Source of the DNA: Clostridia bacterium UC5.1-2E3
GTDB lineage: Bacteria > Bacillota > Clostridia > Lachnospirales > Lachnospiraceae
Reading direction: 5' to 3'
DNA: 64,000 bases
Assembly: GCA_001304875.1 (NCBI GenBank)
Contig: BBZO01000008.1
Span: 1 to 64,000 of the forward strand
A model generated the notes under the pieces. The model did not search any database. It had not been told where the DNA came from and saw only the letters and a program-made list of their open reading frames with translations. This document shows positions 37,809 through 48,901 of this stretch, piece by piece. A program made the translations under genes and the position numbers. Position 1 is the stretch's first letter. Every line of letters starts with the position of its first letter.

Positions 37809-37884
37809 ATTATAAACAGGCCGCTTCACATTTTTTGTCAAACGGAGAGGGAGGATTCATGGTTTTCGTCGTCAAATTCCGACA
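37809..37884 (-). promoter_or_regulatory. spoIIG-type promoter with 21-bp spacer and candidate Spo0A sites
   Basis: On the minus strand a consensus TTGACA (37836-37841) and TATAAT (37809-37814) are separated by 21 bp instead of 17. The B. subtilis spoIIG promoter is likewise over-long (22 bp) and depends on phosphorylated Spo0A. Upstream are TGTCGGAA (37877-37884) and TTGACGACGAAAA just after it, near matches to the Spo0A box TGTCGAA. Confidence 0.65.
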
Positions 37885-37955
37885 CTCAGGGAAATGGATT
37901 GAGAATCTGCTGAAAGGGGTTGAGAATTGGTCCGAGGGATGTGCCTGCATCCACG

Positions 37956-37992
37956 CAAAAAGGACGCAGGCAACTTGCGTTGTCTGCGTCCT
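37956..37992 (-). terminator. Terminator after ftsZ
   Basis: AGGACGCAGGCAA pairs with the mirrored TTGCGTTGTCTGCGTCCT (37961-37992); on the minus strand it ends in TTTTTGCG. It lies 16 bases beyond the ftsZ stop and isolates spoIIGA-sigE. Confidence 0.85.
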
Positions 37993-38007
37993 AAAGCATG
38001 CGTCTCT

Positions 38008-39213
38008 TTATCTCTTATTCTTGAGGAAATCCGGGATGTTGATCTGGGTCTCCCTGTGGGCCGGGCGGTACACGGGCGGAGTCGTGTTGGCTGCGTTGGG
38101 TGCACCGAAGGCCGGAGCCTTATATGTAGGCTGGGCGCCTGTCTGTCCTGCCTGGGCTGCGGGGGCCGTGGCTGCCGCCTCCCTGCTGCCTGCCGGGATG
38201 GTCTGCTTAAATGCGGTGAAGCCCTTCATGGCCTTGTCCACCGGGGTGGCTGCCGCGCCGCTGTGATCGTCAAGGCCTGTGGCGATGACGGTGATGGTCA
38301 CCTCATCCTGCGCAGTCTCGTCGTACATGGCGCCGAAGATGATGTTGGCATCGTCGCCGGCCAGCTCCTGCACGTAGCCTGCGGCCTCGTTGGCCTCGAT
38401 GAGGCTGATGTCGCCGGATACATTGATAATGACATGGCTGGCTCCCTCGATGGTGGTCTCCAGAAGCGGGCTGGACACAGCCTGCTTGACAGCCTCCAGC
38501 GCCTTCTCGTCGCCCTTCGCCTTGCCGATGCCGATGTGGGCGATGCCCTTATCAGTCATGACGGTCTGCACGTCTGCGAAATCTAAATTGATAAGACCCG
38601 GTACGTTGATCAGGTCGGTGATTCCCTGTACGGCCTGCTGGAGCACCTCGTCCGCCTTCTTAAGGGCGTCCGGCATGGTGGTTCTTCTGTCCACGATCTC
38701 GAGGAGCTTGTCGTTGGGAATAACGATCAGCGTGTCCACGCTGCTCTTTAAGCGCTCGATGCCTGCCAAAGCATTGTTCATGCGGGTCTTGGCCTCGAAG
38801 CGGAAGGGCTTCGTCACGACGCCGACGGTCAGGATGCCCATGTCCTTGGCGATCTTCGCAATGACCGGAGCTGCGCCGGTACCCGTGCCGCCGCCCATAC
38901 CGCAGGTGACGAACACCATGTCCGCACCCTTGATGGCCTGGGCCACTTCCTCCTGGCTCTCCTCGGCAGCCTTCTCGCCGATATCCGGCTTGGCTCCCGC
39001 ACCCAGTCCCTTGGTCAGCTTCTCGCCGATCTGCATGGCGGTGGGCGCCTTGCAGAACTGGAGCGCCTGTTTATCTGTATTAATGCCGATGAACTCGACA
39101 CCAGCTATATTCTCCTCTATCATGCGGTTCACCGCGTTGTTGCCGGCTCCGCCGACGCCGATCACGACGATCTTGGCGGCGTTCTCCGCTTCGTTTATCT
39201 TAATCTCTAACAA
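38008..39213 (-). CDS. ftsZ: Cell-division GTPase FtsZ
   Basis: Intact FtsZ of about 401 residues, the tubulin-like protein of the Z ring. The GTP-binding parts are [17 protein letters not shown], the tubulin signature [16 protein letters not shown], and the catalytic T7 loop [11 protein letters not shown]. After a linker of Ala/Pro/Gln-rich sequence the conserved tail [11 protein letters not shown] should bind membrane partners. I prefer the TTG at 39213 (M-L-E-I-K start, GGAGGAG 7 bases ahead) over the ATG at 39231, which overlaps that ribosome site. Last gene of the dcw operon; ftsA is absent. Confidence 0.96.
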   Translation of the reverse strand: MLEIKINEAENAAKIVVIGVGGAGNNAVNRMIEENIAGVEFIGINTDKQALQFCKAPTAMQIGEKLTKGLGAGAKPDIGEKAAEESQEEVAQAIKGADMVFVTCGMGGGTGTGAAPVIAKIAKDMGILTVGVVTKPFRFEAKTRMNNALAGIERLKSSVDTLIVIPNDKLLEIVDRRTTMPDALKKADEVLQQAVQGITDLINVPGLINLDFADVQTVMTDKGIAHIGIGKAKGDEKALEAVKQAVSSPLLETTIEGASHVIINVSGDISLIEANEAAGYVQELAGDDANIIFGAMYDETAQDEVTITVIATGLDDHSGAAATPVDKAMKGFTAFKQTIPAGSREAAATAPAAQAGQTGAQPTYKAPAFGAPNAANTTPPVYRPAHRETQINIPDFLKNKR

Positions 39214-39334
39214 GACAGTCTCCTCCTTCATTTTCGTTCATCCCGATTTTTGCGCATAAATATTAGTCTAACTATTACTATATTTGATTTGCCCGAAAAA
39301 TTCAACCACTAATTTGCGAAATTTTACTGGAAAT

Positions 39335-40070
39335 TCACGTTTCGGGATTTTGCTGAAACCGGTACATGGGATTGGTATTATTCTCGTCGTAGGTGTCTAA
39401 AACAGTGTTCCGTTAAGATCCGGATAATCCCTCAAAATGTCAGAAAGCTCTGATATTTTGCCGTTCATGTCCGAATTGCCGCCCAGCTGTGCCACCAGGT
39501 TCCCGATGTACAGCTCCGCCTCCCGGTCGGCGTTATAGTGGATCTTGTCCACCTCGATCTCGTAGGTGGAGAGGATCTGGGTCAGGTTCAGGATCTCCTC
39601 GAAAACCGCCGGATCCGCCACGGGGAGCGGCTGGTAGAGCACGATCTGCCCGAAATCCAGCCCCGTGATCATCGGGACGTTCTCCAGCTTCTCGTTTGTG
39701 CTCTCCACGATGATTCCGTCCTTGTCGAAATACATGTTGCTGCTCATGTAGACCACGTAGCCCACAATGCTTTTCTCGTAGACGATGATCTCCGCCTCGA
39801 AGGGCGTCCGGTAGACCACCTTGTAATCCTCGACGAAGGGGATGGAGCGGTGGGCGCCGAAGCGGTTTTCACATAGCCAAGCACCGTGCTGTGCCCCCAG
39901 CGCCCCTCCATGACCATGCTCTCGATCTGCTGGGCCGTATACCACTTCGTGCCGGTCACCGTCACGGTCTTCACCTGGCAGGAAAGGGCGGCGGCCGCAA
40001 GCAGCACAAGCAGGAGAATCACCGCCGCCAGTATTTTCTTTTTGTGATCGCTCTCATATCTCGGTGTCAT
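39335..40070 (-). CDS. ftsQ: Cell-division protein FtsQ/DivIB (two frameshifts)
   Basis: Bitopic divisome protein of about 245 residues. It has a short cytoplasmic N-terminus, one helix (ILAAVILLLVLLAAAALSC) and a POTRA start (VKTVTVTGTKWYTAQQIESM). The beta domain includes IPFVEDYKVVYRTPFEAEI and ends in LNGTLFLDTYDEN, a conserved tail. The frame breaks near 39880 and again near 39400 (one T missing), so the true stop is at 39335. It follows murA by 6 bases. It stabilises FtsL and the PBP at the septum. Confidence 0.88.
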
Positions 40071-40076
40071 AAAAAT

Positions 40077-41321
40077 CTATCCTTTTATCCGGGCCCCCAG
40101 CGTGCGCAGGTCCCTCACAATGTCCTCGTAGCCTCTGTCTATATACTCCCGTCTTCCTATGTAGGCCGTCCCCTGGGCCAGAAGTCCGGCGATCACCAGG
40201 CCGCGCCGCCGCGCAGGTCCGTGGCTCTCACATGTCCGCCCACCAGGCACTCCCGCCCCTCAATGCGGGCCGTGCGCCCGTCGATGCCGATGGCTGCGCC
40301 CAGGCGGGCCAGCTCCCCGGCAGTCTTAAACCGCCCCTCAAACACCGTCTCCTCGATCACGCTCTCCCCGCGGGCCACGCAGCAGAGCGCCAGGAGCGGC
40401 GACTGTAAATCGGTGGGAAATCCAGGGTAGGGGCCGGTGGCGACGCGCACGGCCTCCGGCCGCTCCTCCGCCTTTAAGGAGATCCGGTCCGCGCCGGACT
40501 CTACTTTCGCACCGGTCTTCGCGAGAATCCCGCAGACAGAAGACAGCTGCCCTGCATCCGCGCCGCGAAGGCTTATCTCTCCCCCGCAGGCAGCGGCCGC
40601 AATCAGATAAGTGCCGGCCACGATGCGGTCGCCTCCCACCCGCCAGGTACAGCCGTGGAGCCTCTTAACGCCCCGGATGCGGATGGTTCCGGTGCCTGCT
40701 CCTTCAATCTTTGCCCCGCAGGCGTTTAAAAAGCGGCAGAGTTCGCCGATCTCCGGCTCCCTGGCTGCCCCCTCAAGAACCGTCTCCCCCTCCGCCAGGA
40801 CGGCGGCGGCCACCACGTTCTCCGTGGCGCCCACGCTGGGAAACGGCAGACCGATGACGGCCCCCTTAAGACGGGACACCTTCGCGGTGACCACTCCGTC
40901 CCGCTCCTCAAAACAGACTCCCATCTGCTCCAGCGCCTGCCGGTGCAGGTCGATGGGCCGCTCCCCGATGGAACAGCCGCCGGGGCTTGAGAACTCCACC
41001 TGCCCCACCCGCCCCAGCAATGGGCCCAGGAGCATGATGGAGGAGCGCATCTGGCTCATGGCATCGCGGTCGATCGTGTGGGACGAGACGCCCGACGCAT
41101 CGATCGTGAGGCGGCCGCTCCCCGCGTCTCCCAGGCGGCAGCCAGAGAATCAAGTATCCCCATCATACAGGACACGTCCTGTATGCCGGGGACATTCTCA
41201 AGAACGACCGTCTCTCTATTCAGAATGGCGGCTGCCATCACCGGCAGCACGCCATTTTTGATCCCTGAACCGAAAGCTCCCCGAAAAGGGGCTCTCCGCC
41301 TCTGATCTCTATATCGGACAA
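40077..41321 (-). CDS. murA: UDP-N-acetylglucosamine 1-carboxyvinyltransferase MurA (three frameshifts)
   Basis: Enolpyruvyl transferase for the first committed step of peptidoglycan synthesis, about 415 residues. N-terminal landmarks are IEIRGGEPLFGELSVQGSKN and GVLPVMAAAIL. Then come SSIMLLGPLLGRVGQVEFSS and PGGCSIGERPIDLH, where the Cys-containing loop is expected further on, and GDRIVAGTYLIAAAACGG. The end reads LVIAGLLAQGTAYIGRREYI. Bases are missing at an A-run near 41257, near 41127 and near 40197. I start at the TTG at 41321, 8 bases after GGGAGG. Placement inside the dcw cluster instead of murG/murB is unusual. Confidence 0.9.
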
Positions 41322-41395
41322 TCTCAAAACCTCCCACACTCTCTATACTGTTATCATATGTAGTGTGAAACGGTTCCGAACGCTGTCCGGCTCAC

Positions 41396-42553
41396 TTATT
41401 TTTCCAGCTTGATCCGGTTGGAGACGCTTAGGACAATTCCCATCTCCATCATGAGGAATAAAACCGACGTGCCTCCGTAGCTGATGAACGGCAGCGTGAC
41501 TCCGGTGTTGGGCATCACGTTGGTCACGACGGCGATATTTAAAATTACCTGGATGGCGATGTGGGCCATGACTCCTACCACCAGAAGCGCACCCAGAAGA
41601 TCGGGGGCGTTTCCTGCGATCAGCATGAAGCGGTAGATCATAAACAGGAAGATCAGTATGACCGACACCGCGCCGAACAGTCCCAGCTCCTCGCAGATGA
41701 TGGAGAATACCATGTCGTTGTGGGCCTCGGGGATGAAGCCCAGCTTCTGGATGCTCTCCCCCAGCCCCCGGCCGAACAGGCCGCCGGAGCCGATGGCGTA
41801 GAGTCCCTGCAGCGTCTGGAATCCGCCGTCCTGCGGGAACAGCTCCGGATTTCTCCAGACCATGATGCGCTCCACCTGGTAGGGCTTTAAGATATGAAGC
41901 ATCTCCATGCCCTCCGCCAGCTGCGGCGCAAAGATCAGAAGCAGGAGCCCCGCCGCCACGCATGCGGCAAAGGGCCAGCGGATCTTGCAGGCCACGAACA
42001 GCATGATGAAGACGATGCCGCAGATGATGATGCCGGAGCTCAGGTTGTTGGCCGTCACCATCAGAGCCAGCGGAAGCGCCAGTGCGATGACGAAGCCCGC
42101 CGATTTTTTTCTGTTTATGCCCAGTCCCAGGCGGCTGATCACCACCGCCAGAACCATGATGAGCGATATCTTTACCAGCTCCGTCGGCTGGAAGCTGGCT
42201 CCGCCGATGCCCAGCCATCTCTTTTTTCCGTTGGCCTCGATGCCCAACGGCGTGAACATGGTGAGAAACATGGTCACGTAGGAGAGGACGTAGGCCAGCC
42301 CCGCAAATTTGCAGAACCAGTGGTAGTCAAGCTTCGATATGAACAGCATGAAGACAAAGCCCGCCGCCGCAATCTGCCCCTGCCTTATCAGAAAATAGGC
42401 TGAGTTCCCGTCCTGGGAAAGCTGGGCCGAATAGTAGCTGGAGCTGTAGATCATCACCAGACCGAAGGCGGTCAGAAAAATGATGGTAAACAGCAGGCTG
42501 TAGTCGTAAAACCGCCGCGGCTTATGCTTTTTCATCTTGCCCTCGTTCGCCAT
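41396..42553 (-). CDS. ftsW: SEDS glycosyltransferase FtsW/SpoVE
   Basis: Intact 385-residue SEDS-family lipid II polymerase with ten hydrophobic helices. Landmarks are GLVMIYSSSYYSAQ near residue 37, GANGKKRWLGIGGASFQPTE near 105, GLGESIQKLGFIPEAHNDMV near 265, and the C-terminal MPNTGVTLPFISYGGTSVLF. It overlaps nothing and follows murD by 12 bases. It works with a class B PBP at the division or spore septum; which of the two names fits cannot be told from sequence. Confidence 0.94.
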   Translation of the reverse strand: MANEGKMKKHKPRRFYDYSLLFTIIFLTAFGLVMIYSSSYYSAQLSQDGNSAYFLIRQGQIAAAGFVFMLFISKLDYHWFCKFAGLAYVLSYVTMFLTMFTPLGIEANGKKRWLGIGGASFQPTELVKISLIMVLAVVISRLGLGINRKKSAGFVIALALPLALMVTANNLSSGIIICGIVFIMLFVACKIRWPFAACVAAGLLLLIFAPQLAEGMEMLHILKPYQVERIMVWRNPELFPQDGGFQTLQGLYAIGSGGLFGRGLGESIQKLGFIPEAHNDMVFSIICEELGLFGAVSVILIFLFMIYRFMLIAGNAPDLLGALLVVGVMAHIAIQVILNIAVVTNVMPNTGVTLPFISYGGTSVLFLMMEMGIVLSVSNRIKLEK

Positions 42554-42564
42554 AAAACCACTCC

Positions 42565-43906
42565 TTAAAGACTTCTCACATACTCCTTGAACTTCTCGCC
42601 GCGCTCCTCAAAATTCTTGAACATGCCCCAGCTGGCGCAGGCGGGCGAGAGAAGCACGTTGTCGCCTATGTTGGCGTAGGACGCGCAGACCTGGACAGCC
42701 TCCAGAAGATCCTCCGCGTACATGATATCCGTAAATCCATGCTTTTGGCGCAGTCTGCAATCTTATCCCTGGTCTGCCCGATGAGCACCAGGTAGCGGAC
42801 CTTGCCGTCGAAGCTCTCGATCCACTCATCAAACTCCGAGTGCTTGTCGTAGCCGCCGGCGATCAGAAGCGTCGGGCCCGGCATGGCCTTGATGGCCTGC
42901 ATGGCGGCATCCGGGTTGGTTCCCTTGGAATCGTTGTAGTATTTGACGCCGAAGCGCTCGGTGACAAACTCGATGCGGTGCTCCACGGCCTTGAACTCCC
43001 GAAGCACCTTGCGGATGGTGTCCATGGGGACGCCCATCTTCGAGCTGATGGCCACGGCTGCCATGACGTTCTCATGGTTGTGGCGTCCTAACAGCTTAAG
43101 CTCATTGACATTGATAATCTCGGTGACTTTGGAGCCCTCCTTCCAGACGATGGTCTCGCCGTCCAGATAAAGCCCCTCATCCAGCGTATGCCGGCTGCTG
43201 AAGAAAATGACCTTCGGCTTCAGATCCTGGCCGAACTCCCGAAGCACCGCGTCGTCGTAGTTTAAGACACAGGTATCCTCCTCCGTCTGGTTCTTGGCGA
43301 TGCCCTCCTTGACCTCGATGTAGCACTCCATGGTCTTGTGCCGGTCCAGATGGTCCGGGGTGATGTTTAAAATCGCGCTCACGTTGGGGTGGAAATCCAT
43401 GATGGTCTCCAGCTGGAAGCTGGACACCTCCGCCACGGTCACGGAATCGTCCGTGGTCTCCAGCGCGTGCTCCGTGTAGGGCATTCCGATATTGCCCACG
43501 ACGAACACACTCTCGTAGTGGGCCTTCATGATCTCCCGGTCAGTGCCGTGGTCGTGGTCTTGCCGTTGGTGCCGGTGATGGCCGCCAGCTTTCCCTTCGC
43601 GCAGTGGTACGCCAGCTGGATCTCGCTCCAGATCGGGATCTCCGCCTCGTCCAGCACCTGCACAAAAGGCGCCTCCAGGGAGATACCGGGGCTTATGATG
43701 GATAACTCCACGCCCAGCAGATCGGTGCGGGTCAGCTCCCCTAAAACCACCGTCACTTTAGCGTCCTCATCAAATTCTCTTTTAACTTTTCTCGTCCAGA
43801 TTCACATTCCCGTCGTAGAGCACAACCTCGCCGCCCTTTTGAGCAGCAGCTTTGCGGCTGCGATCCCGCTGATGCCGGTTCCTGCCACCAAAACTTTTTG
43901 ACTCAT
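42565..43906 (-). CDS. murD: UDP-N-acetylmuramoylalanine--D-glutamate ligase MurD (about four frameshifts)
   Basis: Mur ligase adding D-Glu to UDP-MurNAc-L-Ala, about 448 residues. The N-terminal Rossmann motif is VLVAGTGISGIAAAKLLLK, the ATP loop AITGTNGKTTTTALTGEI, and later parts are NITPDHLDRH, LLGRHNHENVMAA, FKAVEHRIEFV, YYNDSKGTNPDAAM and VLLSPACASWGMFKNFEERG. Frame changes lie near 43842, 43795, 43530 and 42738. I start at the ATG at 43906, 7 bases after AGGAGG. It sits between mraY and ftsW. Confidence 0.92.
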
Positions 43907-43917
43907 GTTCATTCCTC

Positions 43918-44886
43918 CTATAATCCTAAGTACGCGATCAGGCAAAGGATTGCCGTCACAGTTGAAAATACGGCCACGACTCTGGTCTCCGACCATCCGC
44001 AGAGCTCGAAATGGTGGTGAATCGGCGCCATTTTAAATATTCGCTTTCCTCCGGTCTTCTTAAAATAAGTGACCTGTATCATGACGGACAGAACCTCCGC
44101 CAGGTAGATGAAGCCCACGATGGCGATGAAAATGGGCATCCGCATCATAAACGCGCTGGCCGCCACGAAGCCGCCCAGTGCCAGGGAGCCGGTGTCCCCC
44201 ATGAACACCTTGGCCGGGTAGACGTTAAAGAGAAGGAAACCCAGAAGGCTTCCGACCACCGCCCCCGTGATGGGGCTGATGCCGCTCCCCTCCCCCAGCG
44301 CCACAATCGTGAAGAAGGTGGCCACCAGGATCGTCACGCTGGTGCACAGGCCGTCCAGGCCGTCGGTGAAGTTGACGCCGTTGTCCGTACCCAGGACGAT
44401 GAAAAACACCGCCGGCACAAAAAGCCACCCTAAATCCAGCATCATCCCGCCGTCAAAGCCGCCGGTGAACGGAATCAGCATCTCCGTCCCCACGCCGTCG
44501 GCGCTGATCAGATAGTAGGTGAAAATGGCGGTAATCACAATCTGTCCCAGGAGCTTCTGCTTCGGGTTAAGCCCCTCGGAGCGCTTCATCACGATCTTGA
44601 TGTAATCGTCCAGGAATCCGATGATGCCGAACCCCACGGTCACGAACAGCACCGGGATCACCTTCGGATAGTCCCTGATATAGAACAGGGATGTGATGAT
44701 GATACTGCTTAAGATAATCAGTCCGCCCATGGTGGGGGTCCCCTGCTTTTTCAGATGCGCCTGCGGCCCGTCGTCCCTGACCTGCTGCCCGAACTTCAGC
44801 TTGTGAAGGAACGGGATGACGATGGGACAGAGCACCGCGCTTATGGCAAATGAAATAATGATTGCAAGAATGGTCTCATTGATCAT
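43918..44886 (-). CDS. mraY: Phospho-N-acetylmuramoyl-pentapeptide transferase MraY
   Basis: Intact 322-residue membrane enzyme that attaches the peptidoglycan precursor to undecaprenyl phosphate (lipid I). Landmarks are KKQGTPTMGGLIIL near residue 50, FLDDYIKIV near 100, the metal-binding TDGVNFTDGLDGL-like segment written here as TDNGVNFTDGLDGLCT, and PIHHHFELCGWSETRVV near the end. I use the ATG at 44886 with GAGGTG 5 bases ahead rather than the upstream codon inside the intergenic region. Confidence 0.95.
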   Translation of the reverse strand: MINETILAIIISFAISAVLCPIVIPFLHKLKFGQQVRDDGPQAHLKKQGTPTMGGLIILSSIIITSLFYIRDYPKVIPVLFVTVGFGIIGFLDDYIKIVMKRSEGLNPKQKLLGQIVITAIFTYYLISADGVGTEMLIPFTGGFDGGMMLDLGWLFVPAVFFIVLGTDNGVNFTDGLDGLCTSVTILVATFFTIVALGEGSGISPITGAVVGSLLGFLLFNVYPAKVFMGDTGSLALGGFVAASAFMMRMPIFIAIVGFIYLAEVLSVMIQVTYFKKTGGKRIFKMAPIHHHFELCGWSETRVVAVFSTVTAILCLIAYLGL

Positions 44887-44945
44887 GTTACACCTCAGAT
44901 TCTTATGTATTAACGTGATTAGTATACGTCTTTTTACGGGAATAA

Positions 44946-46678
44946 TCAACTGTTTTCCTCGGATGGCATGATTCCCATATAAGGCAAAATATTCTTAAAA
45001 ATATCGGCGATCACCGGCGCCGCGATGGTGCCGCCGTAATAGACGCCCTCGGGCTCGTCGATGGTGATGAGGGCGATGACCTGCGGGTCGTCCGCCGGGG
45101 CGAAGCGATAAAAGAAGAAATGTATTTTTTCAGGCTTCTGGGAAGCTTTTCCGAGGTGGCCGTCTTGCCGCCGATGCGGTAGCCCCCGATGGCCGCCTTC
45201 TTACCGCTCCCCTCCGCCACCACCTGCTCTAAAATGTAGCGCATCCTGGCGCTGGTCTCCTCCGAGACGACGCCCTCTCTCACCGGATACTCGAACACCT
45301 TCACCGACTGGCCGTCGGCGCTCTCGGCCCGGATGCCGAAATGTGGCGTCACCCGGTTTCCTCCGTTGATGATGGAGGCGGCCGTGGTGACGAGCTGCAC
45401 CGGCGTGATCTGGAACGACTGCCCGAAGGACACGGTGGCCAGCTCCACCAGCTTCATATTTTCCTTTTTATGCATGATGGTGGCCGCCTCGCCGGGCAGG
45501 TCGATGCCGGTCTTTCCCATGAGGCCGAACTGGACGAAATATTTGTAGTAATTGTCCACGCCCAGCCGCTGTCCCACGTCGATGAACACCGGGTTGCAGG
45601 AGTTCATGGCCCCCTGCAGAAAGGTTTCAGAGCCGTGGCCTCCCACCTTATGGCAGCGGATTTTCCGGTCCTCCACGATGCGAAATCCCGGGCAGTTAAA
45701 GCGGTCCTCCAGCGTCACCACGCCCTCCTCCAGCCCGGCGGCGGCTGTGACGATCTTGAACGTGGAGCCGGGCTCGTAGGTGTCGTTGATGCTGCGGTTC
45801 CTCCACATCTGGTTTAACAGATCCTGCTTTTCCTTCGCGTCCAGGGCTTCCGCCCCCTCCACATTCAGCGTGAACGGATCGTTTAAATTAAATTCGGGGA
45901 CGTTCACCATGGCCAGGATCTCGCCGTTTCCCGGATCCATAATGATGACGGAGACCGCGTTCGCGCCCTTCTTCTCCATCACCTGGTACGCGGCCTGCTC
46001 GGCGTACTTCTGGATGTTCACGTCCAGGCTGACCGTCAGATTGTACCCCGGAACCGGCTCCACCCGGTCCTCCGCGTAGCCCGAAAGCTCCACGCCGGCG
46101 GCGTCCGACATGGTTAGGATTTTTCCGTCCAGGCCCTTTAAATATTTCTCATACACCACTTCCAGGCCGATGATTCCCTGATTGTCCCCGCCGGTAAAGC
46201 CCAGCACCTTGGAGGCCAGGGAATCATACGGATAGTAGCGCTTGTAATCTTCGTCCACCTTGACCCCGTCCAGGCGGAAGGCGCGGATCCTGTCCCCCTT
46301 CTCCTTGTCCACGTTGGTCTTTATAATCTCCCTGGAAGAATATTTTTCCACCTTCTCCCTCACACTCTCCGCCGGAAGCCCCAGCTCCGCGGACAGAACC
46401 TCCACCACCCGCTCCGTCGGTGAGCTGGTTGTGAACCACGGAGACGGTGCAGACGGTGCGGTTGGCTGCGATGACTGCCCCGTTCCGGTCCAGGATCTCC
46501 CTCTGGCGGCCTTGATGGTTCTCTCCCGCTGGTGGAGATCCTCCGCCATGGCGTAGTAGTAGTCGGAGCGGAATATCATAAGAAAGAACAGCCTCCCCAC
46601 CAGAATCGCCATGCAGATGCATACGCCAAAGCAGACAAGGGCTGTTCTTCCTCTGTGATGTGTCTTATTGGAATCCAT
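44946..46678 (-). CDS. Class B penicillin-binding protein, SpoVD/PbpB-like (three frameshifts)
   Basis: Division or sporulation transpeptidase of about 577 residues. One N-terminal helix (TALVCFGVCICMAILVGRLF) is followed by the dimerisation domain. The transpeptidase has STFKIVTAAAGLEEG (SxxK serine), MNSCNPVFIDVG (SxN) and GGKTATSEK (KTG, here KTA). The frame is altered near 46505 and 46410, offsetting each other so that the middle (EILDRNGAVIAANRTVCTV) reads only in another frame, and again near 45115. The true end is MPSEENS. No PASTA domains remain. KTA instead of KTG is notable. It lies between the second PBP and mraY. Confidence 0.9.
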
Positions 46679-46744
46679 AATATACTCCACAGCTCAGCCA
46701 TTGTTACAGTATATTAGAATCTTGTCACATTTATGTGTGCCAGG

Positions 46745-48901
46745 CTACCGGGCGCTGCTCTCAGCAGCGGCCTCAGAGGCCGGCGTGCTCTCTCCGGATG
46801 ATATGTCGTCCGCCGCAGAACTCTCCAGGTCTTCGGTGGACATCTCGGGCGTGACCTCCTGGCCGTCCGGTCCCGACATCAGCCCCGGCGAACCGTAGCC
46901 GTCCCCGTCCTCACCGTCTCCGCCAACGATAAATTCATCGGTGTAGCTGACGGTGGTCTCCTCCGGCTCCTGGGTCTCTTCCGTGCTCTCCTCCGTGGGC
47001 TCAGCCACGTTGATGCCCTCCTCCTGGCTTGCCAGGTTCTCGTCGATCTCCTCCGGAATATCCGTGGTCGGGAACACATTCATATAAGGGAGAATCTCTC
47101 CCACAATCTGGCTGAAAATGCTGCTTGCAAAAGAACTGTGCGCCTGCTCCGTTCCCGGAAGATTGGGAGTGTCGATAACCACGTACACCACCACCTCCGG
47201 ATTTCCACCGGCGCGTAGCCCGCGAAGGAAACCACGTAGTTCCGGGCGGAACGGGGCAGCTTCTCCGCCGTTCCCGTCTTTCCTCCCACCTGGTAACCCG
47301 TCACGGCCGCGGCGCTTCCGGTACCGGAATCTACCGTCTTAAACAGAGCATTTTTCAGATAGTCGCTGGTGCTTTTGGAGACGGTCTCCCTCACCAGCTT
47401 CGGCTCAATCTTCCGCACGACGGCGCCCTGCTCGTTGACGATCTGCCTCACCACGTGGGGCTCGTAGTAGGAGCCGCCGTTGACAATGGAGCAGTAGGCC
47501 GACGCCATCTGGATCATCGTGCAGTTATAGTTCTGGCCGAAGGAGTTGGTGGCCAGCTCCGTGGGGCCCATGCGGTCCACGCTGTAGACCAGATTCTTCG
47601 TGTCGGCCTCTCCCGGCAGGTCGATGCCGGTGCGGCTGCCGAAGCCAAACAGCTCCTGGTAGTGGGAAAACCGGTCTCTGCCCATCTGGGCCGCCAGGTC
47701 CATCATGACGATGTTGCAGGATTTCATGATTCCCTCTTCCACCGTCAGCGGGCCGTGTCCGTTTCTCGCCACACAGCGGATGCGCCAGCCGCCCACCTCC
47801 TTGAAGCCGCCGCAGTCGTGGTACTCAAATCCGTTGCTTAAGCCTTCCTCCAGAGCCGCCGCCACGGTGAAAACCTTCTGGGTGGAACCCGGCTCGTAGG
47901 TATCGCTGACGCAGAAATTGCGCCACATCTTATTCCACGCCTCCATCTGGGCCTCGGTGTCCATGGAGGCGATTTCTTCCTCCGTATAGTAAGCGCTTAA
48001 ATCTCTCGGATTGTTCAGATCATAGCGGTTGGTGGCGGCCATGGCCAGCACCTCGCCATTGTCCGGGTCCATGACGATGACGGCCGCCTGCTGGCTCCCC
48101 GGTGCCCGCCTGCCACTGGTCGATGTATTTCTCCACCACGTTCTGGATATTCAGATCGAGTGTGGACACCACGGTGTTTCCATTGGCGGCCGGCTTGATG
48201 ACCCTCTCCAGGTTGGAATCGTCGTTTAAATAGCCGTACTCGCGGCCGTTGTTCCCGATCAGATCTTCATTGTAGTACTGCTCGATGCCCCCGGTTCCGG
48301 TGCTGCCGTCCTTCTGGGCAAAGCCCAGGACCGTGCTGGCCGTGCTTCCGTAGGGGTAGGTTCTCTTGTACTCGTCCTCGAACCAGACACCCTTGACGCG
48401 GGATTTCGACCCTTCTTTGCTGTACTGGCTGTTGGCCTCTGACTTGATGGTCTCAAAATTTTCCTTCTGGTCGTTGGTCAGCTGTCTCTCGTAGCGGATG
48501 TACGGGGACTCGGGATTTTCGGTGATGAGCCTTCTGAGCTCCGCGCCGTCGTAGCCGAACGCGCTCACCAGAGCCGCGATGGTGGGCTCTAAGGTGTCCT
48601 CGGGCTTGGCCATGATCTGGGTGCAGTCGATGATCAGATTGTAAACCTTGTCGCTGGTGGCCAGATAGGTCCCGTTGCGGTCCACAATATCCCCGCGCCG
48701 GTAGGGAATCACGCGGCTGTCGTAATCCTGCTGTCCCAGTATGGTCTGTGTATAGTCCGCCTGCCTGTCCCTCACAATCGTATACAGGACGTACACCAAT
48801 GCGAATAAAGCCAGCGTAATCACCAGAACGGTGATCGCCAGCTTCTCCTGCATATATCTTGTGAAGACCCTGCGGTTATTTGTATCTCGGGATGTCTTCA
48901 T
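46745..48901 (-). CDS. Class B penicillin-binding protein with acidic C-terminal tail (two frameshifts)
   Basis: Transpeptidase of about 719 residues. N-terminal helix LAITVLVITLALFALVYVLY, then RGDIVDRNGTYLATS. Catalytic motifs are GSTQKVFTVAAALEEG (SxxK), MKSCNIVMMDLAAQ (SxN) and GGKTGTAEKLPRS (KTG). Frame breaks lie near 48085 and 47205. The last ~110 residues are very acidic and Ser/Thr/Glu/Pro-rich (EEGINVAEPTEESTEETQEP), a disordered extracellular tail in place of PASTA repeats. It overlaps ftsL by 26 bases. Two adjacent class B PBPs mirror B. subtilis pbpB-spoVD. Confidence 0.9.
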
